DNA of 64,000 bases, from contig RWJK01001123.1 in the NCBI GenBank assembly GCA_004335835.1, forward strand, positions 20,180-84,179. The letters are read 5' to 3'. The notes beneath the pieces were generated by a model, which was not told the origin of the DNA, made no database searches, and was given only the letters and a program-made list of their open reading frames with translations. This DNA comes from Scenedesmus sp. ARA3. Its lineage: Eukaryota; Chlorophyta; Chlorophyceae; Sphaeropleales; Scenedesmaceae. Numbering within the stretch: the stretch's first letter is position 1; the number at the start of each line of letters is the position of its first letter. A program made the translations under genes and the position numbers. Below are positions 1-11,852 of the stretch, piece after piece.

Positions 1-1
<1 letters not shown>

Positions 2-58
<57 letters not shown>
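2..58. repeat. (CTG)19 microsatellite in intron
   Basis: Nineteen uninterrupted CTG units open the window and end 10 bases before a plausible acceptor (cag at 66-68) of the pseudouridine synthase gene. On the sense strand of this gene the tract occupies the position of the polypyrimidine tract, as in many introns of this window. It may extend to the left of the window. Confidence 0.95.
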
Positions 59-59
<1 letters not shown>

Positions 60-68
60 GTACCACAG

Positions 69-1818
69 GTCAAGGTGGCCGCAACAGATCCAGCTGCGCG
101 GCGCTTCATCCACAGCTTCAGTGCCAGCCTGATGGCCATTGGGGGCGAGCAATGGGTCAAGCTGGTGGTGGTGGGGCAGAGCTTCATGCTGCACCAGATA
201 CGCAAGATGGTGCGCTTTGGACCGGACTGTGTGTGCTATTGAAGCACTTGGGTACTCTGGTGTTTCTGTTGCTGCATGCTATGTTTGGAGGCGCATTGTG
301 TGTCAGCCCTGCCGTTTTTGCATTCACCCAGCTTGTATTCGACACTGGCACGTTGACTTCTTTCACACAATGAAACCGTTGTTCACTGAATGCCGCTGCT
401 GCTGCTGCTGCCGCTGCCGCTGCCAGGTGGGCATGGCGCTGGCTGTGATGCGTGGCGTGGCTGCCCCTGAGTGCCTGGGCCTGGCGCTGGACCCTGACAG
501 GGACATGAACACACCCATGGCCCCTGAGCTGGGGCTCTTCCTGGTGAGCATATGCTTTCGGTTTTCAACATACCTAGACATTGAAGTTAACTTCCTAATG
601 ACTTGAACAGATGCACAACGCTAAATCGAAGTTCAGCAACAAATTCTTGAGTCAGAAAAGGGTTTGCCAACAATTGCAAGGCTGGGGCTGGGGCTGGTGA
701 GGTCGGGGGCCTGGCGCTGCCGCTGCTGCTGCCCACATGGGCACATGGGCACACCCATGGCCTCGGAACTGGGGCTGTTCCTGGTGAGGCCTTGCAATAA
801 GCATGGCTTCTTTGCGGGTACCATATATGTGTGTCTTAGTGAAACACCAATGTCAAGGAATGCGTTGAGAGCTTGGTGAGAGCTGGTGCTGTTCCTGCTC
901 AGCTCTGGCTGCTTTCTGACTCAGTGTGCTCACTGCTTGAAAAGTGCATTGTGACAGTAACCTGGATGCTGACTCACATGATGTCTTGCACACTGTGCGC
1001 GGTGTGTAGCTTAGTGTACACTGCACATGTGCTGTGATGGTGATCTGTATGTGGCAGTGTTTGGGCCCTTCCTTGAACTGCATCTGCATTCTGTCAACCG
1101 CTACCCCTCTGCAGGATGAGACCTACTACGATGCCTTCAACCGCAAGTGGGGCGACCTGCACGGCCCAGTCACCTTTGAGCCATTCAGGGCGGCAGCGGA
1201 GGCCTTTAAAGCAGAGGTGCTGTACCCGCTGTGCCGGCATGCCGCTAGCGTTCTCGTGCTGTTGGCGTTCCTGTGCCTTTGGCGTGCATGTGCGCTGTTA
1301 GCTGTTGGACCTCACAGCAACAGCCTGAGCTGAGGTGCTTGCAGCTTCTTATATGGACAAGTGTCTGGCGTGGCGTATGCCGCATACTTACACCGATCCA
1401 ACCCCTCTATCTTTCGATGCAGGTGCTGTACCCTCACATCGCTGCCAAGGATGACAAGGAGCTGGTCAACGCGCTGTGGCTGCGCAACTGCACCAACGCC
1501 TGCTACAAGTGAGGCCTGGCAGCGCGCCATGTGCTACAGCGCATATTGCCTTTGCCGTTGTCAACTCAGCTGCTGCCAGGTGTCCACCTGCAGCAGCATG
1601 GCTGTATAGTGCCTTTTGACTTCTTCAGCAAAAAGTCCTGTTGCTAAGCTGACAGATCTGGCATGCTTGCTGTCATCAGTTGCTGCCTGGTTTGGCTATG
1701 CAACCGCTGCTGCTGCTGCTGCTGCTGCTGTTGCAGGTTCACCAAGTGGGCCCGCTGGGCTCCTGTGCGCGACATGTTACGGGCTGCTGCCTAGTTCACC
1801 CATGCAACCGCTGCTGCT

Positions 1819-1851
<33 letters not shown>

Positions 1852-1972
1852 TCTGTTGCAGGTTCACCAAATGGGCCCGCTGGGCGCCTGTACGCAACAT
1901 GGCAGCAATGAACGCAAAAGCAAAGCAGGAGGCAGCAGCCAAGCGCGAAGCACGCTGGAACACCAACGGCGC

Positions 1973-2028
<56 letters not shown>

Positions 2029-2493
2029 GCAAGCGGCCGGCTGACTCAGCAGGAGAAGCTGCTGCTGCAGATGGTGATGGTGCAGCGCAGCAGCCGGCAG
2101 CTAAGCAGCAGCGGCTGGATCGGCCTGGCAGGCTGGACGGTGCCACTGCAGCAATGGTGGTGGGCATGCAGGTGGGTGGCTGCAATCGGATCTGAGGGTG
2201 TGCAGTTGCGTAAGGCGCCTTTGAAATGCCCCTGAAGGCGAGAGGTTGCTGATCTAGCTTCGATTTGCGGCCAGAGCATGGTGTGCTGACTGTGACCTCT
2301 CTCTCGCTGATTTGGTGTGCTGGTTTGGCGGTCTTGTGTACCACATGCAGTTGCCTGATTACTGCTGCTGCTACTGCCGTGGCTGCTGCCGCTTGCAGGA
2401 AACGTATGGCATGTCGCCGCACCATGACACAGAGAAGGCTGCTGGTGCACGGAGAGACCTGAAGGAGATGCGGCAGGAGTACCAGCAGCACAT

Positions 2494-2527
<34 letters not shown>

Positions 2528-2593
2528 GTGGCACCTGAGGAGCCGCCATTGAACCTAGAAGAGGCGCTTGACAGCTTGTATGACCTGATGTGA
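69..2593 (+). CDS. tRNA pseudouridine synthase, TruA/Pus1 family (3' part)
   Basis: This gene would isomerise uridine to pseudouridine in tRNA, in the nucleus or an organelle. The exons I can splice in phase are 69-209, 427-543, 1115-1216, 1423-1508, 1862-2171 and 2399-2593, giving 316 residues and a TGA stop. The first exon carries the family signature GQSFMLHQIRKM followed across the splice by VGMALAVMRG, typical of the eukaryotic Pus1 branch. The catalytic Asp lies upstream, outside the window. The C-terminal tail is low complexity, with polyQ runs near 1978-2026 and 2497-2525. Two exon edges are duplicated in introns: the end of exon 2 (511-548) recurs at 751-788, and the start of exon 5 (1862) recurs at 1737. 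Exon 3 and exon 4 are separated by an intron flanked by a 13-base direct repeat. The family is clear; the subfamily and compartment are not. Confidence 0.85.
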
Positions 2594-2944
2594 TCCCACT
2601 GTCATTTGACGAACCTCGTAGTACTCCTCTTAATGTACTCTGAGAGTAGCAGCAGCGCTGCTAAGGGTAACTGCACAGTCGATCAATCAATTACACGTTT
2701 TTCTAGCAAGAGGTGAACCCAGAAAAGGGAGCCACTCCCCAGCCACCTTGGGTAACCTGTGAGTGCAGACCCACAAGCCAGGGCCAAAACCTTGAACACA
2801 AAAGCACTTGCTTGGCAGGTCTCTCAATCGCTGATGGCCCTGAACTGGACCACTGCAGCACAGTAGTACTGGATGAAACCATCAGTTGCCTGGGTCTGCC
2901 AGGTTCAACAATGAGGCCGCCTCACTGCTGCGGCAGCCCTCAAG

Positions 2945-3455
2945 TGCCAGCAATGCCATCTGCGTCAGGCAGATCATAAAACGAGCCGGACCCAAAACAT
3001 TTCAGGACCGTATCAACAATGCACTCATGCATCACGATAGGAATTGGTCTCAGACGTTTGTATGGTTCTAACACTGTCATGTGCATCATGATGGGCCTGT
3101 TCTGCCATGATGTGACACCACGGAAAAGTGTCAACACTGTCATGTGCATCTTGAAGTGACTCCGCTTCAAACATCACTGGAAAGTGTCAACAATGCCACC
3201 TGCATCATGAAGTGACCCCGCCCCAAACATCCTGAAAAGTGTCAACAATCCACCTGCATCATGAAGTGAGCCTGTCCCAAACATCACGAAAAGTGTCAAC
3301 AATGCCACCTGCATCATGAAGTGAGCATGTCCCAAACATCACGGGAGTGTCACAATGCAACCTGCATCCTGAAGCGAGCCCGCCCCAAACATCATGGAAA
3401 AGGTCAATCTTGCCATCTGCATCACAAATCCTGCCGGCCCCAAACACAATGGAAC
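2945..3455. repeat. Minisatellite, about 55 bp x 9 diverged copies
   Basis: A tandem array begins about 350 bases after the pseudouridine synthase stop. The units, about 53-60 bp, share the elements GTGTCAACAATGCCACCTGC, ATGAAGTGA and CCAAACATCA. Copies starting near 3183, 3237, 3291 and 3346 are the most alike, and the outer ones are more decayed. No long open frame is kept across units. It is probably a non-coding downstream minisatellite. Confidence 0.8.
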
Positions 3456-4104
3456 CGGTGTGTAAGCCATCGTGCACACCGTGACAGTTATACTTGGACC
3501 ATGGTACTACTCATCATGACAAGCATGACCCTACGGGTCCACCACAGCTATTGTGGCACGTGCCATGCCAATGGCTTATAAGAATATATATTGAAACAGA
3601 ATGCTTGCCTGCGCCTCGCGCAAATAAGGCATTTCAAGATGCAAAAAAGAAGGACAGGCAAGTCCTTGCACGAATTGGTGTGCAGACTTCAAAATACCAT
3701 GCAATAATACAATACAAACCACTTACGGAACTGAACCCGCGCCAGGCGCCAGCCCAGCGAGCCGCTACTCCAAAGCTGAAGGAAACGATCTGTCATTTGA
3801 GCTTCACATCAAAATCAAGTGCCATCATGCCAAGTATGCATCAACCCGACAAACATAGCACTGGTAAGCACACATCAATTGTGCAGGTGCTCCGTATGCC
3901 GCTCCCTGCCCAGCAACAGCTTTGTCTGCTGCAAGTAGAGGCTGCAGGCACATCTTTCATGCAGTCCTGGCCAGTTTTTCGGTGACACCCCACATCAGCC
4001 AACAGCTGCTACCGCTGGTCTGCAGCTGTTTTGAACTCATTTTAGTCCAGAACAGGCATGCACGCCTTCAGGTTCGCCAGCTTGTGCAATGACAGCTACC
4101 TCTG
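3456..4104. other. Intergenic, nothing recognised
   Basis: There is no supported gene here. A 163-residue open frame runs across 3494-3985, but it has no recognisable domain and lacks the Gln/Ala codon bias of the neighbouring exons, so I do not call it. The region separates two convergent genes. Confidence 0.5.
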
Positions 4105-4192
4105 CTAGCTCTTGTCCAGGAAGCTCAACTCACGCACCTCATCTCCACATGGCAGCTGCAGTGCGTCCTGCTCCAGCATATCTGTGCCTGGC

Positions 4193-4228
<36 letters not shown>

Positions 4229-6019
4229 AGCTGTTGGTCTGTCGCAAGCGGCACGGCTAGCAGCGTGCTTGCCAACCAGCTTGTCAGCTGCCCAGACAGA
4301 CGGGTGCCAGACACTTCACCTGCAGACCGCGCTGGCTGCTGTCCGCTTGCTACAGCCTGCTCAATAGCTCCTGACCCAGTGGCTGCTGCTGCTGCACCAT
4401 GGTGCTGGCCAGCTCCATCATGCAGCGGCTCTAGCTCAATCATGTTGGTGCGGTCTGCCTTTGGTGTGGCTGGTACAGCCTGCAGTTGGTTGAAGCTGGC
4501 AGGAAATGCGCTGCTATGGGCTGTGCTGAGGCCGGGTATGAGGCTGCTGGAAGCCCTGCTGATGCATGACACTGCGGTGCAGTGCGCCAGCGCTGCAGTG
4601 GTGGCTGGGCCGAGCTCCCCGCCCAGTGCTGCTGCCCTTTCAGCTGCCATTCGCCCCAGCTGCTGCTCATGTTCAGTGTCATCTTCAGTGCCTGGTGTTG
4701 CAGGAAAAAAGAAGTTGGTGCATGGCAAACATGCAAAGCTGGTGCAGCAGCAACAAATTTGTTGCACTTTAAAGTGCATGGCACGTTAAATAGCAGCGTC
4801 AAGATTGGTGCCTGGCGGTGCAGCAAAGAAGGCATTTGATGCATGCCATGCAAACATGCGTGCTTGGTATGTTGTATGACCATGACATCACAAGTGTGAG
4901 AGGCAGCTCCTATGCAGTACACCATAGTGTACAACGGCTGCTGCAATCCTTGCGTATCAGATCTCTGCTGGCAAGCGCCTCTGTGCTTGGCACACCAGCA
5001 GCTACAAACCATGAGCAGCACTCACCCGCAACAGCGCGGCCAGCTCCCTCATCGCATTTGCCGACTGCAAGGCCGCATGTACAAAGGATGACAGAACGCC
5101 TGGCTTCTTGTGCCGTGGGGTTGCATTGTCAACATCATGCAAGCCGCCACTCCCTGCACCTGCTCCTGCAGCTGCAGCAGCTGAGGGAGCTGACCCTGCT
5201 CGCAACAGTGGCAATGCTGTGCCAGCAGCCGTGACAACCACCGCTGAATCGCCACCACCGCCGCTTGCTGCCGTATGCGGTGCGGACACGTCGCTCAGCT
5301 GCATCAGCAGCGGCTGCATCATTGACGCGGATGCTTTCGTGGATGATCGCCTCCTCAGGCTTGGCATAAGGCTGGCTGCCTGCCGCTGGCCAGCAGCACC
5401 TTCCATTGCAGCAGCTGCTGCAAAGCTTGCTGGTGCTGATGGCTGAGCGGCCTCAGCTGCTGCTGCTGCTGGCCGCGGGGTGCTGCGTTTTGCAGGCCGC
5501 GCAGTGACCAGCAGCACCCCTGCCAGGATGAGGGCCACCCCTAGCAAGCCCAGTGGAGTGATGCGGTCATGGAGGAAGAGGGCGCCCAGCAGGTAGGAGT
5601 AGAACACCTGCCGCAGGATCATCAGCATCATGTTAATAACGTCTCATTAGCCAAGCCAGCCAGGGAAATGCAGCCATCGGCCCCTGTCACGGCTGAAGGA
5701 TGCTAAACATAACAGTGCCACATGATGATCATCCACAACACTTGCAGAGTGTCACCACGACGGTAATGCAGAGCGCTGAGGACGTCGTTGTTACAGGCAC
5801 GCATGCAACAGTAACGCGCACCTTTGTGAAGCCCATTGCAGCTGCCTTGGCTGCCACCACCAGCTGCAGCCCTCGCGTGTTGAGCAATTGAGCCACTGAG
5901 CTAGTGGCTGCAACGCCTAGCAGCAGCCCAGCATCACCACGCGACACCAGTGCAAACCTGCTGGGCCAGCCGAGCGCCAGGGGGATGGCTGTGAGGCACA
6001 TGGTGCAGGTGTGGAACCT

Positions 6020-6108
<89 letters not shown>

Positions 6109-8077
6109 GAATGCAGCGCTTCAAGTGGGTGTCGCGTGCAAGACAGCAGGCAGGGACTGCAAGGCGTATGGCGCAGGTGTGGAACCTGCAGCAGCAGGCG
6201 GCAGCAGCATGGAGAGCACATGAAGTATGTGCCACATGTATAGGAGACAGCAGCAGCAACGAATGCAGCACGTACCGAGTGGCGGCCACATGTACATTGC
6301 AGTAGGCAGCGGCTATGACGCACAATATGCTGCAGTCCTGCTGTGGCGCACCCGTGCCGGCCTCACCATATAGCAATGACTGCAGCAGGCTCCTTGTTGC
6401 CTATCAGCCTGATAGTCAGGCTGCTGCCAGAGCCCAGGAATGCAGCAGCAGTGCTTGCTGCTGTGCCAATAGCTTGGCTCCTGCTCCACTGCTCACCGCC
6501 AAATAGAAACGGCGGGCGCGACAGCACCACCGCACCCAGAATGGAGATCAGGCAGCCAGCTGCACCTCGGTACCTGCAGATTCAGGTGTCAAGCGTGCGT
6601 CAACTGCAGAGCAAAGCTACTGTAAGCAACAGCTAAGATGCTAGAGGATGCACAGCAGCCTGGTGCTGGCAGTGACCCCTCTACAGTTCAAAGCAGGCGC
6701 TGTAACAGGCGCTGCGCTGAACCTGCCCAGCAGCAATGTGCTGTATTGTGATGTAACGCAATGACCTGTGTTGCTGCTCACCCTAGTGGCTCATTCAGCA
6801 AGGCACGTGCCATGAGTGCTGTGACAGCGGGGCCGACCAGGGTGATGGTGACGGCATCGCCCAGGGGCAGCAGGAATAGGCCGATGTACTGAGCAGTGAC
6901 ACTGCACGCCCCACAGCAACCTGATCATGGAGTGGTGCAGTGCAACAGGCGTATGCTTCATTGCCAGCGGTGTACTGGTACATGGTGGCCGCAGATGGCC
7001 ACCCCAGAAATGTACTGGCCAGGTTGCGCAAGTATCACTGAATCCAAGGCGTGTTATGCGTTGCCTGGGGCCGTTGCTCTAAGGAACGGCTTGCAGGTTG
7101 GGGCTGTGGCAGAGGCATCCGTGGCATTTGCTGTGCTGCTGGCTGCTGTTGCAGCGCACCTCGCATGCACAGCACGGGGAGGTTGCTGCGCTGCCCGAAG
7201 ATGGGCCCTTGCATCTGCGCGGTCTTCCTCTTGAGAATGGTGATGCAGAAGGAGATGGAGCTGCGCACCAGGCACACCTCCAACACAGGCACCCTGCCTC
7301 CTGTCAGTTTGACACACAAGCCTGTGGTGCAGCACAGCAGCGCGGTGCAGTAGGTGCATGGAGTGCAGATGATTGCAGGCACTGATCGGGGGTTACTGCT
7401 GCACATGTGCATATGCAGCGCATAGTGCACCAGAGCTATTGTTGATGTGTTGCACTGCACTTACAACTGCTTTCCCTAACCATTCCCTAAGCCGTTCCCT
7501 ATATTGTGGATAGGGAACGGTTAGGGAATCCCTATTAGGGACAAATGCCTTCCCTAATAGGGATTCCCTAACCGTTCCCTATTTCTTCAGTATCGCAAAA
7601 TCGCCAATTGGCCAGCCCCCAGTGGCGCTGCTGCCATGATGGATAAGTTGATGCTGGCACAGAACGCTGCAACAACCCCTCGAGCAGGTGGCAGCATGTT
7701 TGGCATGGCGGAGTGTGTGCTCACCACTGAAACTGTAGATGATTGATGCAAGCAGCGCGCAAGACAGGCCTGAGCCCCAGAGCCACCTGAATAGGGCATG
7801 GGCAACACCAGCTAGGTTGGATTCTTTGTTGTGTTGGGTGGTATGCTGTTTCACTGCCAAAGGTTACAGCATCTCACCTGCGGCCCCTGGACAGCGCATC
7901 TAGGCACTTCTGTGGTGCTTCACGTGCGCTAGCACTGCTGGCAGCTGCTGCCTGGAACCATGTTGGCCCTGATGTGTCTGGGACGCCGCTGCTGCTGTTC
8001 AGCGTGCTCCCGCTGAACAGATAAACATCATCTCGGTCCTCTACATGTTCGCTATCGTCAAAGCGTAAACGATCCAT
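4105..8077 (-). CDS. SLC35G/EamA-type drug-metabolite transporter
   Basis: This is a multi-pass membrane carrier of the DMT superfamily with two EamA repeats; its substrate cannot be told. Exons in transcript order are 8077-7878, 7786-7725, an unresolved part, 7293-7160, an unresolved short part, 6888-6782, 6573-6497, 6460-6367, 6017-5822 and 5607-5026. Diagnostic pieces are LPLGDAVTITLVGPAVTAL, LSRPPFLFGG (SLC35G-like end of the first EamA unit) and a second unit with LLGVAATSSVAQLLNTRGLQ and VFYSYLLGALFLHDRITPLG. The start ATG at 8077 precedes an acidic cytosolic N-terminus. The C-terminus is a long Ala/Ser-rich tail. Two frames are open in a further terminal exon beginning near 4700, so the stop is uncertain (4105 or about 4440). 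The exon starts at 6017 and near 4700 are each duplicated upstream in their introns (6167-6195; 4803-4870). An inverted repeat sits in the intron at 7510-7582. Confidence 0.75.
6021..6107. repeat. (CAG)29 microsatellite at transporter acceptor
   Basis: There are 29 perfect CAG units on the plus strand. The transporter is on the minus strand, so its transcript reads (CTG)29 followed directly by the acceptor CAG and the exon that starts at 6017. The repeat therefore fills the whole polypyrimidine-tract position. Confidence 0.95.
7479..7582. repeat. Perfect 32-bp inverted repeat with flanking TTCCCTAA repeats
   Basis: Bases 7510-7541 and 7551-7582 are exact reverse complements, 32 of 32, with a 9-base loop. 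The arms are built of short TAGGGA/TCCCTA words, and three related words continue to the left from 7479. The element lies in an intron of the transporter where I cannot resolve the splice. It could be a foldback or MITE-like insertion or a hairpin RNA precursor. I see no coding capacity and no clear target-site duplication. Confidence 0.85.
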
Positions 8078-8531
8078 TGAAAACCTGGCTGTACATACAC
8101 CACCAACTGGGTGCAGCACATCAGCCAGTTGCTTCAAGGCAAGAAGAGATGTCGTGGATGATGCTATGATACAGGCAATAACCGACTAGATCGAGACATG
8201 CTGGGTGCTCTAGCCCCTGCCACGAGGGTTTGTCTGTGTGCAAGGTGTTAGTAAGGCGGGAACCGACTATTCTTCACAGGTATGGTGAAACGCCACAGGC
8301 AGACCTGCACTATTGCCTTATTTCACATCGCTTGGTTTATAGTTGCAGTTTCAGAAGTGGCAACGCTCGCTGCTGTGTCAGACTTGCATATACTGTTGCT
8401 ACCCGGTCGTTGTTCCTCTTTTGATAGTCAGCTGGCGATCGCCTGCGATCTTCCGCTGAAACGCCCTAGCTTCGCATTGTACGTTCTTGCAACGACCCGT
8501 GCACGCACAGCAGCAGCAGTACAACAGCAGC
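8078..8531. promoter_or_regulatory. Divergent promoter region, transporter / STI1 protein
   Basis: These 454 bases separate the minus-strand transporter start (8077) from the plus-strand STI1-domain gene. No TATA-like or named element stands out. Base composition is less CAG-rich than the flanking exons. Confidence 0.4.
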
Positions 8532-9926
8532 ATGGAGGATTGGGATGAAGGCAAGCACCAGCTTGCACAAAATAGCAGCAACAAGCTTGGAGCATGAAGC
8601 ACGAGTTGATCAAGTCTGTATGAACTTGCAGACACGCCTCCTCCCCTCAGCAGCTTGCCGGATCAACTGCATGCAGCTACACTTGCCAGCAGCATCACAG
8701 GCACAGCAGGCCTGAAGGATGGAGAGCTGCGGGTAGCAGCAACAACGCATGCACAAAAGACAATACCCAAACCTGGAGCAGGATCAACCAAGCCTCTCAA
8801 GCGTGGCTTTTTAGACAGCAAGCCGTCAAAGCAGGTGAGCAGCACAGTGCAGTGTTCGCAAGGTTGGCAGCTGCTGAATGCTGGCAACGCAGCATCGCTG
8901 CTTTACAGCTGCTTGTGCTTGCAGGAAACAGCGTCTGCGTGATAATCTTAGGCTGCTACGCCTACCACGTGCGCATGCTGTTATCTTTTGATTTCTCCTG
9001 CTGTGCACCTTGCAGGCAGGGGCACGCAGCAAACCCACCAGCAGCACACTACTCATAAGGGCCAAAGCAGCAGAGCAGCAGCAGGCAGGCAAAGCCATAC
9101 CAGACATCTTCAAACTGGAACCATCAGAGGAGCAGCGTCGCTATGGCATGGTCAAGAAGCAGCTGGTAGACGCACTGGCGCCAACGCCAGACACCATCGC
9201 AGCTGTTGGCAGCGACCCAGTGCTAGCATCAGGTGCGCTGCTGCTGTCTTGCTGTTGACAAGTGCACGTGCCAGCACAGCGCATGCTTGCATGGGCGCAA
9301 CGTGTGCCTGCCTTCTTGGCAGCATGATCATCATATGATAACAGCTGTTCACAGGTTTGGCACCTCACCCGCTTGCAGGACCTCCAGGCTGCTGTGCAGA
9401 AGTATGCAGCACATGCCAGTATGCCAGTACCAGCGATCCACAGTCGTCTTCATTTCAGTGCTTGGTTGTGTGAGGACATGCATGAAAGCTACGTGTATGC
9501 TGCGTTCCTGCAGGCTTTGATGACCCAGAGGTGATGAGTGCAGTAGCAGAGGTGGCAAGGGACCCATCAGCCATCAAGAATTATGCAAACAACCCCAAGG
9601 TGCGCGAATTGGCAAAAGGCTGGCTGTTGATAAGCCTGCATTTCATCAGCATGGTGCATGTTGAACGTTGTGGTTTTACCTGGTGTTTACTGCAAAAGCT
9701 ACTGGAAACACAGTGTCATTGCGCTGCTGCTGCTGCTGCTGCTCCTGCTCCTGCTGCTGCTGCTGCTGCTGCTGTGCAGGTGCAGCAGTTCTACAAGGCA
9801 TTCGGCAACCTCATGGGCAGCAAGCTCGAAGCAGCTGGGAAGCAGTCGCAGCAGCAACCCAGCCAGCAGCAGCTGCAAGGCGGCAGCAGCAATAGCAAGA
9901 TTGTGCAGCGAGAGTTTCTGGCGTAG
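8532..9926 (+). CDS. Conserved STI1-domain protein (co-chaperone-like)
   Basis: Well-supported exons are 8632-8834, 9016-9232, 9514-9599 and 9780-9926, joined in phase and ending with TAG. The C-terminal part reads FDDPEVMSAVAEVARDPSAI, then YANNPK joined to VQQFYKAFGNLMG. This is the DP-rich helical STI1 module of Hop/Sti1-type co-chaperones and related plant proteins. The middle is basic and disordered (KPLKRGFLDSKPSK). There is no TPR repeat, so this is not Hop itself; a chaperone or client-binding adaptor is an inference. The likely first exon begins with ATG at 8532 (MEDWDEGKHQLAQ), but its join to 8632 does not work in any clean phase. Either there is a short intron I cannot define or a sequencing indel. 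A (CTG) tract precedes the last acceptor. Confidence 0.65.
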
Positions 9927-11117
9927 GGCTTGTGCGCTGCAGCTGCGCAGGCCAGCTAGCTGGAGACACAAGGAAGCAACATGTGCTTGTGAGGAACCGT
10001 TGCCCCTGCATTTGGGATCCGCACTGCCAATCAACGGTGGACTGATCCTTGATGGACGTATCACGTGGTGCAGGAGAGACCCAGCAGCAGCAAACTGGCA
10101 TCGTGACTGAAGCCATGGCGCATTTGCAGGCTAGCAGAAGTGCGCAACTGCAACGCCAGTTCACCTGGCCACATTTTATTACTTTGTCCGCTGTTGCTTG
10201 AAGCGCTTTCAAACTATTCTGCGGTTAACACCACCGCCCAGCTGAGCTACAGCAGCATTGCTACTGCATCATCAGGCTAGCCACTTTGGCAGGCCTGCAG
10301 CGCATGAGCAGCCCTGAAGGAGGGGAGGAAACATGAAGGGATGAGCCGACGGAGACTCAAGTCACACCCGCTGGCTGAAAAGTTAAAACCTTCAGAATCA
10401 CCGGCGCGGCATACGTGTCAGATATTTCGGTGCATGTCCGGCTGCATATGCCCTGTTGAAAGCAAGTTAGAGCACGTCTTTCTTTGCAGTTGCAGTGCTG
10501 AAAGTGCCTGAGCCAGTTGTGGACAGCAGACCATACCGGACGATTTTGCCCGGATCATCCCCTCCGAAAGCTGAAGCAGGCCTGACGCACGCTTTTTATG
10601 TTACTCGACTAGTTCAGGTGTCATAGGGGCTTGCAGCGGCAGGTTCCAGACCGGTAGGTTTTCGGTTTGCTGCCCTCCCTGCTCGTAGCTGCGGGACCTT
10701 AGCCTGGCTTACTCTGGCTCTCGTCTTGCCCCAGCAGGCGCTCCATGCAAACTTCTGTAGCTGTTCAAGTCATGAAGGCTGGATATCTGCAGCCTCATCC
10801 AGCAGCTGCTCCATTCAAAGCCCCAGGCCAAGCCCTGCGCAGCAGCAGAAGACTACCCCTGGCTGCCATATCTGCTGTGGCTGCTCCAGAGTTGCAGCAG
10901 ACACACACTGTCAATGCAGGGCCTACTCTAAACAAAGTTTTCATGGCAGCTGCGTCGGTGGGTTGCGCTGCTGCTGCTTCTGCTGGTGCAGCAGCCTGTT
11001 CTGCAGCTAGCAGTTGAAACTGGTTCCTGCGGGCATCAAAGCCGCACAAGGCTTCGGTATACGGTCCCTGTTGCACAGGCACTGCAGCGTATGTCAAACC
11101 CGGCGGCGTGCGCTTGA
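9927..11117. other. Intergenic with a possible 5' exon of the PP2C gene
   Basis: Most of this 1.2-kb stretch shows nothing recognisable. From 10745 to 11017 an Ala/Ser/Arg-rich open frame of 90 codons (starting MQTSVAVQVMKAGYLQP) resembles a plastid transit peptide. It could be the first exon of the PP2C gene that follows, but no phase-consistent splice into the PP2C domain was found. Confidence 0.4.
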
Positions 11118-11821
11118 ATGGACGTGTGTGTTGTGCTGCGCAATTGCCACGCACCCAGCCTGACCAACCTCCGTTGTAAACTGGTGCCCATGCTGCCGCC
11201 CCTGCCGCGGCCCTTGCTACTGCTGCTGCAGTCCCAGGGCCCCAAACAGACCATGGAGGACTGCAACTGCCTGGCAGCGCTGCACCCACAGCACGGCGTG
11301 CTGAGTAGCCTGCCCAGCCAAGGCGTATGCATCAGCCAGCAGCATGTGGCTGTGGCTGCTGTCTTTGATGGCCATGCAGGATGCCAGACAGCAGCAACAG
11401 CAGCAGAGCACCTGCCACACCTGCTGCATCAGGGGCTCAGCGGCAGGCAGGGCAGCAGCGCAGTGTGTGAAGGTGCGGTGCGGTGGGGTGAGGCAAACGC
11501 AGTACAGCAGATGGGGTCGCATGGTGCGGTGCTAGCGCAACAGATGAGGCTGTGTGGGGCAAGCGTAGTGAGTACAGCAGGGGCTTGGCGAGGTAATGCG
11601 CAGCTGCTGCACTTGCATTGGCTTTGTGGGAGGGGGATCTGCCACACAGATCTGCTTGGTAGATTGTAGTTGAAAGCAGCAGGGAAGCACAGGGCGCAGC
11701 AGCTGTTTTGGGGTGAATGGCACAGCCAGCTGTCGGTGTACGTGCATACTGTGCGTCATGATCAGTGCAGCAGTGTTGTATGCCAACATGAACGGGTGCA
11801 CCTTGCTGATCTAGCTTGGCT

Positions 11822-11852
<31 letters not shown>

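Noticed and set aside
1796..2527. 243-codon minus-strand open frame rich in Leu and Cys
   Set aside because: It is a shadow of the CAG/CTG runs in the pseudouridine synthase gene.
2945..3455. Possible CRISPR-like array
   Set aside because: The repeats are contiguous and diverged with no unique spacers, and the genome is eukaryotic. It is a minisatellite.
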